From positions 124,001-188,000 of the IMG/VR virus record IMGVR_UViG_3300046665_000548: a stretch of DNA of 64,000 nt. One strand, 5' to 3'. Of the stretch, positions 14,319-22,102 are shown piece by piece. The notes under the pieces were generated by a model. It saw nothing but the letters and a program-made list of their open reading frames with translations. It was not told the DNA's origin and ran no database searches. The DNA is from a virus. A program made the position numbers and the translations under genes. Every line of letters begins with the position of its first letter. Position 1 is the first letter of the stretch.

Positions 14319-14558
14319 TTGGCCAAATACTGGTATTTCGCAAAGTGCGATAAGTGCAAAGAAGTCGCGCACGTGATGGTGAATAATCCCATCGCTTCTG
14401 CCAGCTATCTTGGCGCGAAGAGCGGAAACATCCAGGCTTGGTTGACGAAGCATTATGCTTGCGAACTAACATTGGGATGGCGCGACGATCATCTCGATCA
14501 GCTTTGGGACGAAGGCTACACCAACGCCGATCTCCGAATGGATGACGACAAACCATAA
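14319..14558 (+). CDS. hypothetical protein with CxxC knuckle (79 aa)
   Basis: TTG start, CDKC near residue 10, then a mixed alpha/beta region rich in Asp/Trp. The stop TAA is the first three bases of the next late promoter core. No family. Confidence 0.45.
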   Translation: MAKYWYFAKCDKCKEVAHVMVNNPIASASYLGAKSGNIQAWLTKHYACELTLGWRDDHLDQLWDEGYTNADLRMDDDKP

Positions 14559-14561
14559 ATA
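14556..14561 (+). promoter_or_regulatory. late promoter core (TAAATA), leaderless GNAT gene
   Basis: Overlaps the previous stop codon; 4 nt separate it from the ATG at 14566. Confidence 0.6.
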
Positions 14562-14565
14562 TCGG

Positions 14566-14943
14566 ATGAACTTGTCAGAAGTCATCCAGCCCGAACTTTC
14601 AAATGATTTGCTCGCCCAATTCACTGATGAGCTTGAGCAGCGTCTTGGCCTCAAGACCTTTTCCGTTTTCCTGTCCGGCAACGATATCAAGTTGAACCTG
14701 ATAGTCCTAGGAAAGGACAATCAGAGACTTGGGCGCGGCACTCAGGCCGTCTTCGCTCTGTGTGGACTGGCTGACAAGTATCACAAGCGAATCATCCTCA
14801 CGCCCGCTCAGAAGGACACGCACCATGGAACGACTTCCACTGCGCGGCTGGTCAATTTCTATAAGCGTTTCGGCTTCAAAGAGAACCGTGGGCGCAACAA
14901 GGATTTCTCGATTACTGCCGGAATGTATCGCGATCCTATGTAG
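14566..14943 (+). CDS. GNAT-fold acetyltransferase-like protein (125 aa)
   Basis: Starts MNLSEVIQPEL, a degenerate relative of the N-terminal peptide shared by other late genes here. The rest follows the GNAT plan: strand LNLIVLG, a short basic helix (GRGTQAVFALCGLADKYH, acetyl-CoA pyrophosphate-loop position), strand RIILTP, then LVNFYKRFGFKE, the classic motif B ending. Donor is probably acetyl-CoA; target unknown. The ATG at 14566 sits 4 nt after TAAATA. Confidence 0.7.
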   Translation: MNLSEVIQPELSNDLLAQFTDELEQRLGLKTFSVFLSGNDIKLNLIVLGKDNQRLGRGTQAVFALCGLADKYHKRIILTPAQKDTHHGTTSTARLVNFYKRFGFKENRGRNKDFSITAGMYRDPM

Positions 14944-14995
14944 AATTTGACTACACAACGCCGCTTTAGTAGTCACAAAGGACTCTCTAGCGATT

Positions 14996-15754
14996 GTGAA
15001 ACAGATGTCTGCAAAATTCGATAGCCTCGTTGAACGTTTGGTCAAGAAGATGGGTCTGTCTCAGACTCCAGTTCCTGGCTTCATCATTGGCCTCAGCGGC
15101 ACCGATTCAATCATTGCATTCCTCTTGGCTTACCGTGCATGTGAGCGCCTCGACCTCCCTCCTGGTGGGATGGCTGATCGCCTTCTTGGCGTTCACTACA
15201 AATCTGGCGATAAGGTCGATTGGTTCGAGGCTGAGATCATGCCTTGGCTTGCTGCCGAATGTCCCAAAGCTACTTTGATAACTCGCGTGCCACGTGGCGG
15301 AAACGCCGATCCTCAGCGTTGGGCGGATATGCACCTACGTGCGTTAAATTCAAACGTTGATGAGAACACCACGCGATACACGCCGCACGATGCAGGCAAG
15401 AACTATTGGGTTGCCGGGACCATCAACGCTACTGAAAAGGTTCTTGGCAAGTTCAGCATGCTCGCGGAGAGCGTCAGCATCCAACTTATTCAGACCGTGT
15501 GGAAGAGCGAGATCATGGCTCTTTGTGAAGAGTATGGTGTGCCGTCGATTGCGATGGAGATGTCGCGTATTCCTGATTGTCTATGCGGGCGTGACGAGAT
15601 CGCGGCCAACAACATTGAACTTATTGATCAAATCATTCGTCACAAGGTGAAGCCATCTGAGCATCCACCTGAATTGCTCGATACGCTGTTCTCGTACATC
15701 GCGATGGTCAGGTCAGAAAATGACTTTAAGAATCGCATTCCGTACACAATTTGA
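14996..15754 (+). CDS. nadE: NH3-dependent NAD+ synthetase-like protein
   Basis: 252 aa. The PP-loop FIIGLSGTDS (residues 28-37) replaces the usual SGGxDS. Later segments GTINATEKVLG, SVSIQLIQTVWKSEIMAL and EYGVPSIAMEMSRIPDCLCG match the NadE order GTxNxxE, DIxPIxxLxKxxV and GVPxxIxxKxPSxxL. It converts deamido-NAD+ to NAD+ with ammonia and ATP. The GTG at 14996 and ATG at 15005 are both possible starts. NAD+ supply is relevant because five NAD-using ART-like proteins are encoded nearby. Confidence 0.75.
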   Translation: MKQMSAKFDSLVERLVKKMGLSQTPVPGFIIGLSGTDSIIAFLLAYRACERLDLPPGGMADRLLGVHYKSGDKVDWFEAEIMPWLAAECPKATLITRVPRGGNADPQRWADMHLRALNSNVDENTTRYTPHDAGKNYWVAGTINATEKVLGKFSMLAESVSIQLIQTVWKSEIMALCEEYGVPSIAMEMSRIPDCLCGRDEIAANNIELIDQIIRHKVKPSEHPPELLDTLFSYIAMVRSENDFKNRIPYTI

Positions 15755-15798
15755 GCAGTCGAGCTTTACGAATTTACTAAAAAACCTTCTCTCGCGCC

Positions 15799-15825
15799 TT
15801 GACTAACTTCACGTTCTGGTAGACT
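15799..15825 (+). promoter_or_regulatory. early-type promoter (TTGACT-N15-TAGACT)
   Basis: Same hexamers as the other TTGACN/TAGAtT promoters but with a 15-nt spacer. Upstream of the AAA+ gene. Confidence 0.5.
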
Positions 15826-15875
15826 TTACGCGTGCCGGGCGATTCCGGTGTGGTCAGCAACCAGGACGGGGAAAG

Positions 15876-17276
15876 ATGTCATCACAAGACTTGATCGCGG
15901 CGCGCGATCTTATTCGCGAGCAGGGTGAAATTCTTGAGCGTTACGCCGAGGGTGGATTGACGCTGGCTTCCGTTCTGTCCGTCACGAACGAGCGCGTGTT
16001 GATTTCCACATCGTCGGGAATCATGGAAACCGCTCGTCCCAAGGAGATTTGGGGTAAGAAACTTAAGCCGGGTTCGGCTGTTCTCATAATCGAAGGCGCA
16101 ATCGTCAAGACGTGCGATATGCTTGCCTATGGAAGTATTTCGACAGTCTCTCGGCTTGTGGACGCAACCACGGTCGAGGTTACCTCCGAAGGACAGCCAC
16201 GTTTGGTCTATTCTGGCGTTGCTTGTCAGGTTGGTGATACGGTTTGTCTTGACGCGACCAATCGCGTCGTCGTGCGAGTTCTTCCGCAAGACAGCAAACG
16301 TTTCGAGGTGGCTATTCCGTTCGTCTCTTGGGATCATATCGGCGGCCAAGAACAGGCCAAGATGGAGATGCGCGAGGCGGTCGAATTGCCGCTTCTGCAC
16401 CCGAAGCTTTTCGAAGCATACGGCAAGAAGCCGTCTCACGGCATCATGCTGTACGGTCCTCCCGGCTGCGGCAAGACCAAGATCGGCAAAGCAACGGCAT
16501 CGTCCCTTGCTCAGCGCGGTGATGGCGGCGGCTTCATGTATGTCAAGGGCGCGGAAGTGCTCGATCCTTACGTGGGCGTGGCTGAAGCTACTGTGCGGGC
16601 GATCTTCGACCGGGCGCGAAAATACAAGAACGAGACGGGGCAGCAGGCTGTGGTGTTCGTTGACGAAGCCGATGCTATTCTCGGTCGGCGCGGCGGGCGG
16701 CAGTCTCATATGGAGAAGACAATCGTCCCGACTTTCTTGACCGAAATGGACGGTCTCGAAGAGTCTGGCGCGATGGTGATCCTTTCCACGAATCGTCCGG
16801 ACACGCTCGACTCGGCCATTACTCGTGACGGTCGTATCAGCCGTCAGGTGAAGGTATCTCGACCGACGAAGAAGGATGCGGCTGAAATCTTCAACATCTA
16901 TTTGAAGGACAAGCCGCTGACAGACAAGTCGGCCGAGGTGGCTGAGGCTGCGAGCCACGCGTTGTATGATCCGGCTCTTCGGATTTTCTCGTTGAAGCTT
17001 TCGGACAACACCGATCATGATTTCACTCTCGCCAATCTCGCCAGCGGCGCGATGGTCGAAGGTATCGTGGATCGGGCGGTGTCTCGGGCTATGCGCCGGG
17101 ATATCGAAAACAAGGAACGTAAGGCCACGGGTCTCAAGGCAGAAGATGTGCTGGAGGCCGTTGTTAGCACGTATCGTCAGAACATCTCTGGCGATCACAT
17201 CGAGGCTCTAGTCGATTTCGCGGATGGTCGCGAGATCATGAGAAAGGATAGGTACCATGTTTCAGAAGCAGCGTAA
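15876..17276 (+). CDS. OB-AAA+ ATPase of proteasomal-ATPase (Rpt/PAN/ARC) type
   Basis: 466 aa. An N-terminal helix (1-22) is followed by a strand-rich OB-like region (about 27-145), then SWDHIGGQEQ at the position of the AAA 'DIGG' motif, Walker A GPPGCGKTK near residue 194, Walker B VVFVDEADAI, and sensor/SRH STNRPDTLDSAITRDGRI. The OB-then-AAA order matches PAN, Rpt and actinobacterial ARC/Mpa rings that unfold proteins for degradation, rather than FtsH or Cdc48. No HbYX tail is evident. In a phage it could unfold host or defence proteins (inference). Overlaps the small gene at 17257 by 20 nt. Confidence 0.8.
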   Translation: MSSQDLIAARDLIREQGEILERYAEGGLTLASVLSVTNERVLISTSSGIMETARPKEIWGKKLKPGSAVLIIEGAIVKTCDMLAYGSISTVSRLVDATTVEVTSEGQPRLVYSGVACQVGDTVCLDATNRVVVRVLPQDSKRFEVAIPFVSWDHIGGQEQAKMEMREAVELPLLHPKLFEAYGKKPSHGIMLYGPPGCGKTKIGKATASSLAQRGDGGGFMYVKGAEVLDPYVGVAEATVRAIFDRARKYKNETGQQAVVFVDEADAILGRRGGRQSHMEKTIVPTFLTEMDGLEESGAMVILSTNRPDTLDSAITRDGRISRQVKVSRPTKKDAAEIFNIYLKDKPLTDKSAEVAEAASHALYDPALRIFSLKLSDNTDHDFTLANLASGAMVEGIVDRAVSRAMRRDIENKERKATGLKAEDVLEAVVSTYRQNISGDHIEALVDFADGREIMRKDRYHVSEAA

Positions 17277-17466
17277 GGTTGGTGACGGCGGCGGTTCCCC
17301 CAACATGCCGGGGTACGATCCGGCTGGTGGCCGCGAGGCCAAGGATGCTGTTGCCAAGGCAAAGGCGATGATGTCGAAGCTCGACGGCAGCATCAAGTCC
17401 TCGCAAAACGAGGAAAAGGCGCAGAAGAAGAAAGAGGAGTGGACGGGCCGTGGGTGTGTTTGCTGA
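17257..17466 (+). CDS. small disordered protein coupled to the AAA+ ATPase (69 aa)
   Basis: Starts inside the AAA+ gene. Gly/Pro-rich N-terminus (GDGGGS), a Lys/Ala/Glu-rich central helix, and the C-terminal sequence GRGCVC with terminal Cys. Size, disorder and gene coupling recall Pup, the tag handled by ARC/Mpa ATPases, but the Pup C-terminal GGQ/GGE is absent, so homology is not claimed. An adaptor or substrate for the ATPase is the simplest guess. Confidence 0.5.
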   Translation: MFQKQRKVGDGGGSPNMPGYDPAGGREAKDAVAKAKAMMSKLDGSIKSSQNEEKAQKKKEEWTGRGCVC

Positions 17467-17821
17467 ATACTTTATTCTGTGTGCTCTTGCGGTGTCGGCC
17501 ATCTCTTTGACGGTCGCCCGCACGAAGATCACAATGCAGGCAAGGGACTGGGCATTGGATCGATCTCCAATGCTCGGACACCTTTTGGGTTGCCCTTATT
17601 GCTTGTCGCACTGGGCGGCGTTCTTCGTAGCGTTCACCTTTCCCTACCAGGGCTTGGTGCATTTCGTGATCCTGACGTTCGGCCTCATTGGGGCTAGCGC
17701 GATTATCACTGCACTGGTCGTGCATTTCTTGCTCAAGCAAGAAAACGAGATCGAGTATCTTCGAGAAAAGCTCACGGAGTCTCGTGATATGATCCAGTCG
17801 CTACTCCCCAACGAAGACTAG
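17450..17821 (+). CDS. DUF1360-like membrane protein (123 aa)
   Basis: GTG start overlapping the previous gene. Hydrophobic helices at residues 5-22, about 53-70 and 72-95. The motif LLGCPYCLSHWAA is the signature of the DUF1360 family of small membrane proteins. A C-terminal coiled coil (KQENEIEYLREKL) faces the cytoplasm. Third gene of the AAA+ operon. Confidence 0.65.
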   Translation: MGVFAEYFILCALAVSAISLTVARTKITMQARDWALDRSPMLGHLLGCPYCLSHWAAFFVAFTFPYQGLVHFVILTFGLIGASAIITALVVHFLLKQENEIEYLREKLTESRDMIQSLLPNED

Positions 17822-18228
17822 CGGTTATCGAATTCGAATTTGGCGTATCCGACTGACTTTCTGCCGGTGATCCTGAATCCTTTGGTGATCCGCAGAAAGT
17901 TTGGTACGTCCTTGATGGCCCAGTCGTGGTCACCGAGTGGAATCCACTCGCACTGGATATCGCCGTCTTTGTCTGGCGTCACGATGATGATAGCCACCTC
18001 TCCATAAATGTGAAGACCCTGGCTCATTGGCGAATGGGTCGCTTCCATAGCATCCCAATAGTATTGATTCCCAGCCTCATCGATCAGACCGCGCAATTCG
18101 GTGTGCATCTTAAGCCCGGCGAGGAATTGCGTTCGGGAAGGGTTCGCGTACACCCTCACGTTCTTGTTGAAGATTTGTATCTGGAGGATTTTACCCTCGG
18201 TGAGGGTCAAGACTTCACGTATACGCAT
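17818..18228 (-). CDS. late protein with capsid-targeting-like N-terminus, 'LRGLID' family (136 aa)
   Basis: ATG at 18228, 4 nt after a late core, rather than the longer upstream frame. Begins MRIREVLTLTEG, ending in L-T-E like T4 prohead-protease sites. The body motif LRGLIDEAGNQYYWDAMEATH matches its paralogue at 20176 (LRGLLD..W..AEEAVH), a domain seen in many phage orphan proteins. Possibly packaged with the genome (inference). Confidence 0.7.
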   Translation of the reverse strand: MRIREVLTLTEGKILQIQIFNKNVRVYANPSRTQFLAGLKMHTELRGLIDEAGNQYYWDAMEATHSPMSQGLHIYGEVAIIIVTPDKDGDIQCEWIPLGDHDWAIKDVPNFLRITKGFRITGRKSVGYAKFEFDNR

Positions 18229-18232
18229 CCGA

Positions 18233-18238
18233 TATTTA
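18233..18238 (-). promoter_or_regulatory. late promoter core, minus strand
   Basis: CTAAATA read on the minus strand, 4 nt before the ATG at 18228; located in the 3' end of the next gene. Confidence 0.65.
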
Positions 18239-18742
18239 GGCTCTGTATCGATCAATTACCGCGAAGCATCGTGCGAGGTCTGGCATCATCTGCGTGGCCT
18301 CGATTTTGAAGCGGTCGTATTCCATTGGCTTCTGAATCTTGATTGCTCGGATAGCTTTCACGACGCCCTGAACGGGTCCGACAATCCGTTCCTCATATTC
18401 AGAATATGTTGGCGAGCCGCTTTTGAAACCGTCATCGAACGGCACGATCTTATGACGTTGCACGAGAATGTTGCGGTCGAAGACAATCACCGCGCCGCAT
18501 ACAGAATTTCCTGAGGGAAGGCATTGGATCAACTGATCTTCGATGTCGGTATCTTCGAGATCGATGAGCGTTCTGGTTGTTGCGAATTTCGAAGCGATAG
18601 CGGGTGATCGCGTGAGGCTTGCTGATCGAGCGCCTTCTGCGGTCAGTCTATCCGTTTCAATGATACGTACGAGCCATGGTAAACTGGTCCCGTGGTACAA
18701 GACAGATTGTCCAACATCTTCGTTGAGTTCGCGTACTAGCAT
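18236..18742 (-). CDS. ADP-ribosyltransferase-like protein 2, with capsid-targeting-like N-terminus
   Basis: 168 aa. Begins MLVRELNEDVG (L-N-E cleavage-like motif) directly after a late core. LYHGTS near residue 16 is the first ART strand motif; ASLTRSP (residues about 41-47) occupies the S-x-T strand position; SEYEERI near residue 113 gives an E-x-E-like third motif. This is the most complete ART signature set among the YHGT members here. T4 Alt, a packaged and injected ART, is the precedent. Confidence 0.65.
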   Translation of the reverse strand: MLVRELNEDVGQSVLYHGTSLPWLVRIIETDRLTAEGARSASLTRSPAIASKFATTRTLIDLEDTDIEDQLIQCLPSGNSVCGAVIVFDRNILVQRHKIVPFDDGFKSGSPTYSEYEERIVGPVQGVVKAIRAIKIQKPMEYDRFKIEATQMMPDLARCFAVIDRYRA

Positions 18743-18746
18743 CCGA

Positions 18747-18752
18747 TATTTA
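18747..18752 (-). promoter_or_regulatory. late promoter core, minus strand
   Basis: CTAAATA on the minus strand, 4 nt before the ATG at 18742; back-to-back with the plus-strand core at 18764. Confidence 0.65.
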
Positions 18753-18763
18753 GGATGTTCGAG

Positions 18764-18769
18764 TAAATA
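18764..18769 (+). promoter_or_regulatory. late promoter core (TAAATA)
   Basis: 5 nt before the ATG at 18775; divergent from the core at 18747-18752. Confidence 0.65.
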
Positions 18770-18774
18770 CTTTC

Positions 18775-19041
18775 ATGGATATTCGTGCAATCATGAACCT
18801 CATTGAAGGTTCTTCAATCTACCCGTCGAAGAAGCATGGATCAGACCATGATTACGATGATAAGCATCTCGCTGCGCTAGAAAAAGCAGGCGTCGGTAAG
18901 GGTCCTTCTATTGAGGATCAGAAGAAGGAACGCGACGACGCCAAAGAGCGTGTTGCTGACAAGCGCGAAAAACGCGCCGTTTCCGAAGAAGAGCGCGTCC
19001 AGGTTCGCGAGTGGTTAGATCGGATTCTCGATAACCGCTAA
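18775..19041 (+). CDS. late charged helical protein with capsid-targeting-like N-terminus (88 aa)
   Basis: Begins MDIRAIMNLIEG, nearly the same as the protein at 20176, with an L-I-E cleavage-like end. The rest is highly charged and helical, Lys/Glu/Arg-rich (KKERDDAKERVADKREKR), in the manner of small internal capsid proteins. Leaderless late gene. Confidence 0.65.
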   Translation: MDIRAIMNLIEGSSIYPSKKHGSDHDYDDKHLAALEKAGVGKGPSIEDQKKERDDAKERVADKREKRAVSEEERVQVREWLDRILDNR

Positions 19042-20099
19042 GAGACTATCTCTGGCAGCGGCCGACCGATGAACGGGATGTTTTCGAGTTCGAAGACATC
19101 CTTCGCCAAAATCAGGCAGCCGTGTCCGGTCAAATTGAAGCGCCGCGTATTGTGACGCTTTGCCAATTCAACCACCTCCTCAACCTCTTCCAACGCACCG
19201 CACGGCACGAGACTGTTCGTGTAAGGCGCGTCTTCGATATAGACGTGCGCGTGCATCATGTACTGGGCATCATCGAAGCGGCTGAACAGTTCACGCTGTA
19301 TCGGCGCATCGACTGACGGCTTTGCCTCTCCATAGTATTGGATTTGCGGCGTTAGTTCGGCTTCAATAGCCACGAAACCATCTGTGCTGATCTGGCGCTT
19401 GTCGATGTTACGCCGAGAGATGTAGAGCTTGTCTTCGTGTCGGAATGCCGGGAAGCCGCCCTTTGTACAGCGATACGAAGCATTGCCGAGGAAGCGCGAA
19501 GGGTTCACGCCATGGACCAATTCATGGAAGCGATCCGCGTAACCGTGGACGAACCCGAAGAACCGCTCCAGGTCTGCATTAGACGGCGACGCAATGGCTT
19601 CACCAACTTGCTTGGACCCAAGTCGGGTAAAACCCATAAGAGCCTTGGTGCGCCCATACAGGGCTTGCGCGACGGTTTCCACGTTTCCTTCACGCCACGC
19701 GAATGCGTTTCCGAGCGGATCGAGCACCGAAGCGTGGAAGGGAGCGCCGGTATCGATGATCAGGCTCAGGTTGGCGCGGGCCGCCAGCATGCGCCCCACG
19801 ATATCAATCGGCTGATACTTGTCTTGACTGTTGTTCTTTGAGATTACCAGGACGGTTCTCGGTGCATTCTGCTTCAATGATCCGACGAACTTCGGAACCG
19901 AGTTGTCGATCTCCGGCATCCACCAGATTGCCCGATACCGGTGACAGTCGCCAAGGATTCGCGAGAGATCATCGAGAGACCCGCCGTTGATCAGGGTTAT
20001 GTCCGCGTCAGGTAGGGCGGCTGCGATCTTCGCCATATAGCCCGATGGCTTACCGCCTTCATGATCGAAACGACCGGCCACGAACAGAATTTCTGACAT
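19038..20099 (-). CDS. two-domain protein with class II aldolase-like C-terminus (353 aa)
   Basis: ATG at 20099 chosen, 32 nt downstream of an early-type -10 on this strand. The N-terminal 190 residues start ILFVAGRFDHEGGKPSGY and alternate strands and helices like a Rossmann or glycosyltransferase-B half. The C-terminal part contains MMHAHVYIEDAPYTNSL and NLTGHGCLILAKDVFEL, which resemble the H-x-H and 'NHGxxxxG' zinc-site regions of class II aldolase/adducin proteins. Enzymatic role uncertain. Confidence 0.5.
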   Translation of the reverse strand: MSEILFVAGRFDHEGGKPSGYMAKIAAALPDADITLINGGSLDDLSRILGDCHRYRAIWWMPEIDNSVPKFVGSLKQNAPRTVLVISKNNSQDKYQPIDIVGRMLAARANLSLIIDTGAPFHASVLDPLGNAFAWREGNVETVAQALYGRTKALMGFTRLGSKQVGEAIASPSNADLERFFGFVHGYADRFHELVHGVNPSRFLGNASYRCTKGGFPAFRHEDKLYISRRNIDKRQISTDGFVAIEAELTPQIQYYGEAKPSVDAPIQRELFSRFDDAQYMMHAHVYIEDAPYTNSLVPCGALEEVEEVVELAKRHNTRRFNLTGHGCLILAKDVFELENIPFIGRPLPEIVS

Positions 20100-20130
20100 T
20101 TTGTAATCCCACGGTGTATTGTTTCGACTC

Positions 20131-20158
20131 AATCTACATCATTTCGATATTCAAGCAA
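20131..20158 (-). promoter_or_regulatory. early-type promoter, minus strand (TTGCTT-N16-TAGATT)
   Basis: Reverse-strand TTGCTT (20153-20158) and TAGATT (20131-20136) with a 16-nt spacer; drives the gene at 19038-20099. Confidence 0.55.
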
Positions 20159-20164
20159 GCGAAG

Positions 20165-20170
20165 TAAATA
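20165..20170 (+). promoter_or_regulatory. late promoter core (TAAATA)
   Basis: 5 nt before the ATG at 20176. Confidence 0.65.
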
Positions 20171-20175
20171 CTCTC

Positions 20176-20601
20176 ATGAATATGCGAGAGATCATGAACC
20201 TGACCGAACGAGCTTCGGCGGTCAGGGTGACGACCCGATACGGCGACGAGAAAAAGGTTGTGGTTCATCGCAATCCTACCGCTATGGACCTTCATGCGTT
20301 CTTCTCAAATAAGGGCGATCTACGTGGTTTGTTGGACGTATCTAGTGGTACCGTTTTCTGGTGGGCTGCGGAAGAAGCTGTTCATTACGACGTGATCGAC
20401 GCGCTCGGGCTGGATAACTCGAAGGCTCTCTATGTGTATCCGGAGAGTTCTCCCGAAGCCGAATACTACGAACGCAATACTGGACGCCAGCCCCACGAAG
20501 CTGTTCTGTTGTATCCTAATTTGGATCAGAAAGTTGTTTTGAGCAATCGTTTCATCAAGTCTTACATGGAAAGCGGAATGTTTGATCCGCAGCGATACTG
20601 A
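20176..20601 (+). CDS. late protein with capsid-targeting-like N-terminus, 'LRGLLD' family (141 aa)
   Basis: Begins MNMREIMNLTERA with L-T-E. The body matches the protein at 17818: VVVHRNPTAMDLHAFF, LRGLLDVSSGTVFWW and EEAVHYDV. The C-terminus adds a Tyr-rich region. Leaderless late gene; likely co-packaged if the N-terminal peptide works as proposed. Confidence 0.7.
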   Translation: MNMREIMNLTERASAVRVTTRYGDEKKVVVHRNPTAMDLHAFFSNKGDLRGLLDVSSGTVFWWAAEEAVHYDVIDALGLDNSKALYVYPESSPEAEYYERNTGRQPHEAVLLYPNLDQKVVLSNRFIKSYMESGMFDPQRY

Positions 20602-20604
20602 CGC

Positions 20605-20632
20605 TTGACGAAATTGCAATCTGTCGTAGATT
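20605..20632 (+). promoter_or_regulatory. early-type promoter (TTGACG-N16-TAGATT)
   Basis: The -10 ends 6 nt before the GTG at 20639, so this transcript is also nearly leaderless. Confidence 0.65.
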
Positions 20633-20638
20633 GCGTGA

Positions 20639-21262
20639 GTGAAACATCCCCTGACATTCAAGCGGGCTCTCGATACCGAGGGCGACAAAAATCGCGGTTG
20701 GCGCGTAGACCGGCTCGACGCGTTCCTGCATGGTCAGGAAGTCGGCTATCTAAAAATGTCCTATATTCCAAGTGATCGTTTCCGACGCTATTATCCGACG
20801 ATATTCAACTATATGGATCAAATCCTCGGTAAGCATGTTCTTCCATATGATCGGCGGACTGCTCTTTATGTTGAATTGTTCGCGCCGGAATTGAAGAAGC
20901 TTCTCTGGTATAGCCAGCACGGTTGGTCGTCCACTGAGCCCGAGGGCACACGCGTAGAGCTTCTACGGATGGCCACTCAGCGCGAGCGCGAGCTTCTTGA
21001 GGGGCGCTTAGGAAAGTCCTTCAAGCAATTCAAGGCTTTCCACGTGAACAAGCCGATTGTGGACTATATCAATGTGGATGTGCGTCGCCAGGGTATTGGC
21101 ACGGCGCTGTATTTCGAGGGTGCCCGCTGGATGTCCGAGCGGCGCATGAAGCTGTATCGGTCGGGTATTCAAACCGACGAAGCCAAGATGGCTTGGAACA
21201 AATTTACTCAAGACGGGAACACTGGCGAGGATCGTCGCGGGATGTTCCTGATCGCCCAATAA
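20639..21262 (+). CDS. GNAT-like acetyltransferase (207 aa)
   Basis: GTG start just after an early-type promoter. The C-terminal half has VDYINVDVRRQGIGTALYFE, the strand plus Q/RxxGxG/A acetyl-CoA loop of GNAT proteins, followed by the helix RWMSERRMKLY and a hydroxyl-rich end. The N-terminal 110 residues are unassigned. Target unknown; early expression suggests action on host components (inference). Confidence 0.6.
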   Translation: MKHPLTFKRALDTEGDKNRGWRVDRLDAFLHGQEVGYLKMSYIPSDRFRRYYPTIFNYMDQILGKHVLPYDRRTALYVELFAPELKKLLWYSQHGWSSTEPEGTRVELLRMATQRERELLEGRLGKSFKQFKAFHVNKPIVDYINVDVRRQGIGTALYFEGARWMSERRMKLYRSGIQTDEAKMAWNKFTQDGNTGEDRRGMFLIAQ

Positions 21263-21267
21263 TTCGA

Positions 21268-21295
21268 TTGACATTCGTCTGAATACTGGTAAATT
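21268..21295 (+). promoter_or_regulatory. early-type promoter (TTGACA-N16-TAAATT)
   Basis: Upstream of the gene at 21316, with GGAGAT as ribosome site in the short leader. Confidence 0.55.
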
Positions 21296-21315
21296 GCGGC
21301 GAACAGGAGATCGTG

Positions 21316-21603
21316 ATGGAAGAACCCGTCGAGAAACTACATTGGACCGACCGGTTGGTCACCATTCCGATTGTCGTTCTCATGATTTTGGTCTTCGGGA
21401 TCGTCGCGATCAGGTCGGGGATCGTTTGGCTCCTGAACCGAGGTCTGGCTCGTTTTGACTATGAGATCATCGAGCCCGATTTTAAGGGCCGTCACGGATA
21501 TCAGATTGTTCGGCCGAAACTCGATCTTGAGAGGAAGCTGCGTCAGGACGCAGAAGATTCAGCGCAGGTTGCTCGTTTCCGAGAATGGCTCAAGAAGGTT
21601 TAA
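21316..21603 (+). CDS. single-TM protein (95 aa)
   Basis: ATG preceded by GGAGATCG. A membrane helix at about residues 18-40 is followed by a polar cytoplasmic part ending in a basic helix. First gene of an early-promoter operon running to about 23537. Confidence 0.6.
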   Translation: MEEPVEKLHWTDRLVTIPIVVLMILVFGIVAIRSGIVWLLNRGLARFDYEIIEPDFKGRHGYQIVRPKLDLERKLRQDAEDSAQVARFREWLKKV

Positions 21604-21783
21604 ATGCGCGCGCGGTCAATGGCATTGTATTCACCAGAGCATGAGAAATTCATGCGAGAAGAGTTCTATGGTCATCGATTTAATGACCATAGCAGTCCGT
21701 TGCGCGATGCATTCTACATCGGATTAATTCTGATGAATATTGCTGCTCCAATTGCAATTCTTGTCAAACTGATTGGTGGATAA
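21604..21783 (+). CDS. small single-TM protein (59 aa)
   Basis: Starts immediately after the previous stop (TAAATG). Polar N-terminus with several His, then a hydrophobic helix at residues 38-58. The stop overlaps the next ATG. Confidence 0.55.
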   Translation: MRARSMALYSPEHEKFMREEFYGHRFNDHSSPLRDAFYIGLILMNIAAPIAILVKLIGG

Positions 21784-22100
21784 TGTCACACTACCCGACG
21801 TGGAAATCACTCCACCCGCAATACGATCTCAGCTATCTTGGGCCGTTTCTGCCGACGTTCCTAAACGTGTCGGACCCGCGTCCGGCAGCGCAGCAGATCG
21901 ATGATGCGTACGTGTCGGGCTGGAGTCCATTTCCGGGCTTCGAGATGCTGGAGGGCAACCGCCTCAAGTATCCCGGCGATCCCGCGATTGCACCGCTGGC
22001 GACCACCACCCTTCGCGATGAAACGCTTTTCCTTTACGAGGGCGAATGGCTCGCCATCATCCAGAAGGATGGATCGTTCGAAGTCTGTCGGGTAGATTAG
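21783..22100 (+). CDS. hypothetical protein (105 aa)
   Basis: TAATG coupling to the previous gene. Pro/Trp/Tyr-rich, soluble, ending in a strand pair (LFLYEGEWLAIIQKDGSFEV). No family. Confidence 0.6.
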   Translation: MSHYPTWKSLHPQYDLSYLGPFLPTFLNVSDPRPAAQQIDDAYVSGWSPFPGFEMLEGNRLKYPGDPAIAPLATTTLRDETLFLYEGEWLAIIQKDGSFEVCRVD

Positions 22101-22102
22101 CA

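Noticed and set aside
15882-17198. 438-codon minus-strand open frame
   Set aside because: Exact shadow of the AAA+ ATPase gene, whose motifs are unambiguous on the plus strand; the shadow protein has no domain sense.
17257-17466. Calling the 69-aa protein Pup
   Set aside because: Only size, disorder and neighbourhood match; the C-terminal GGQ/GGE and the conserved Pup helix are not present.
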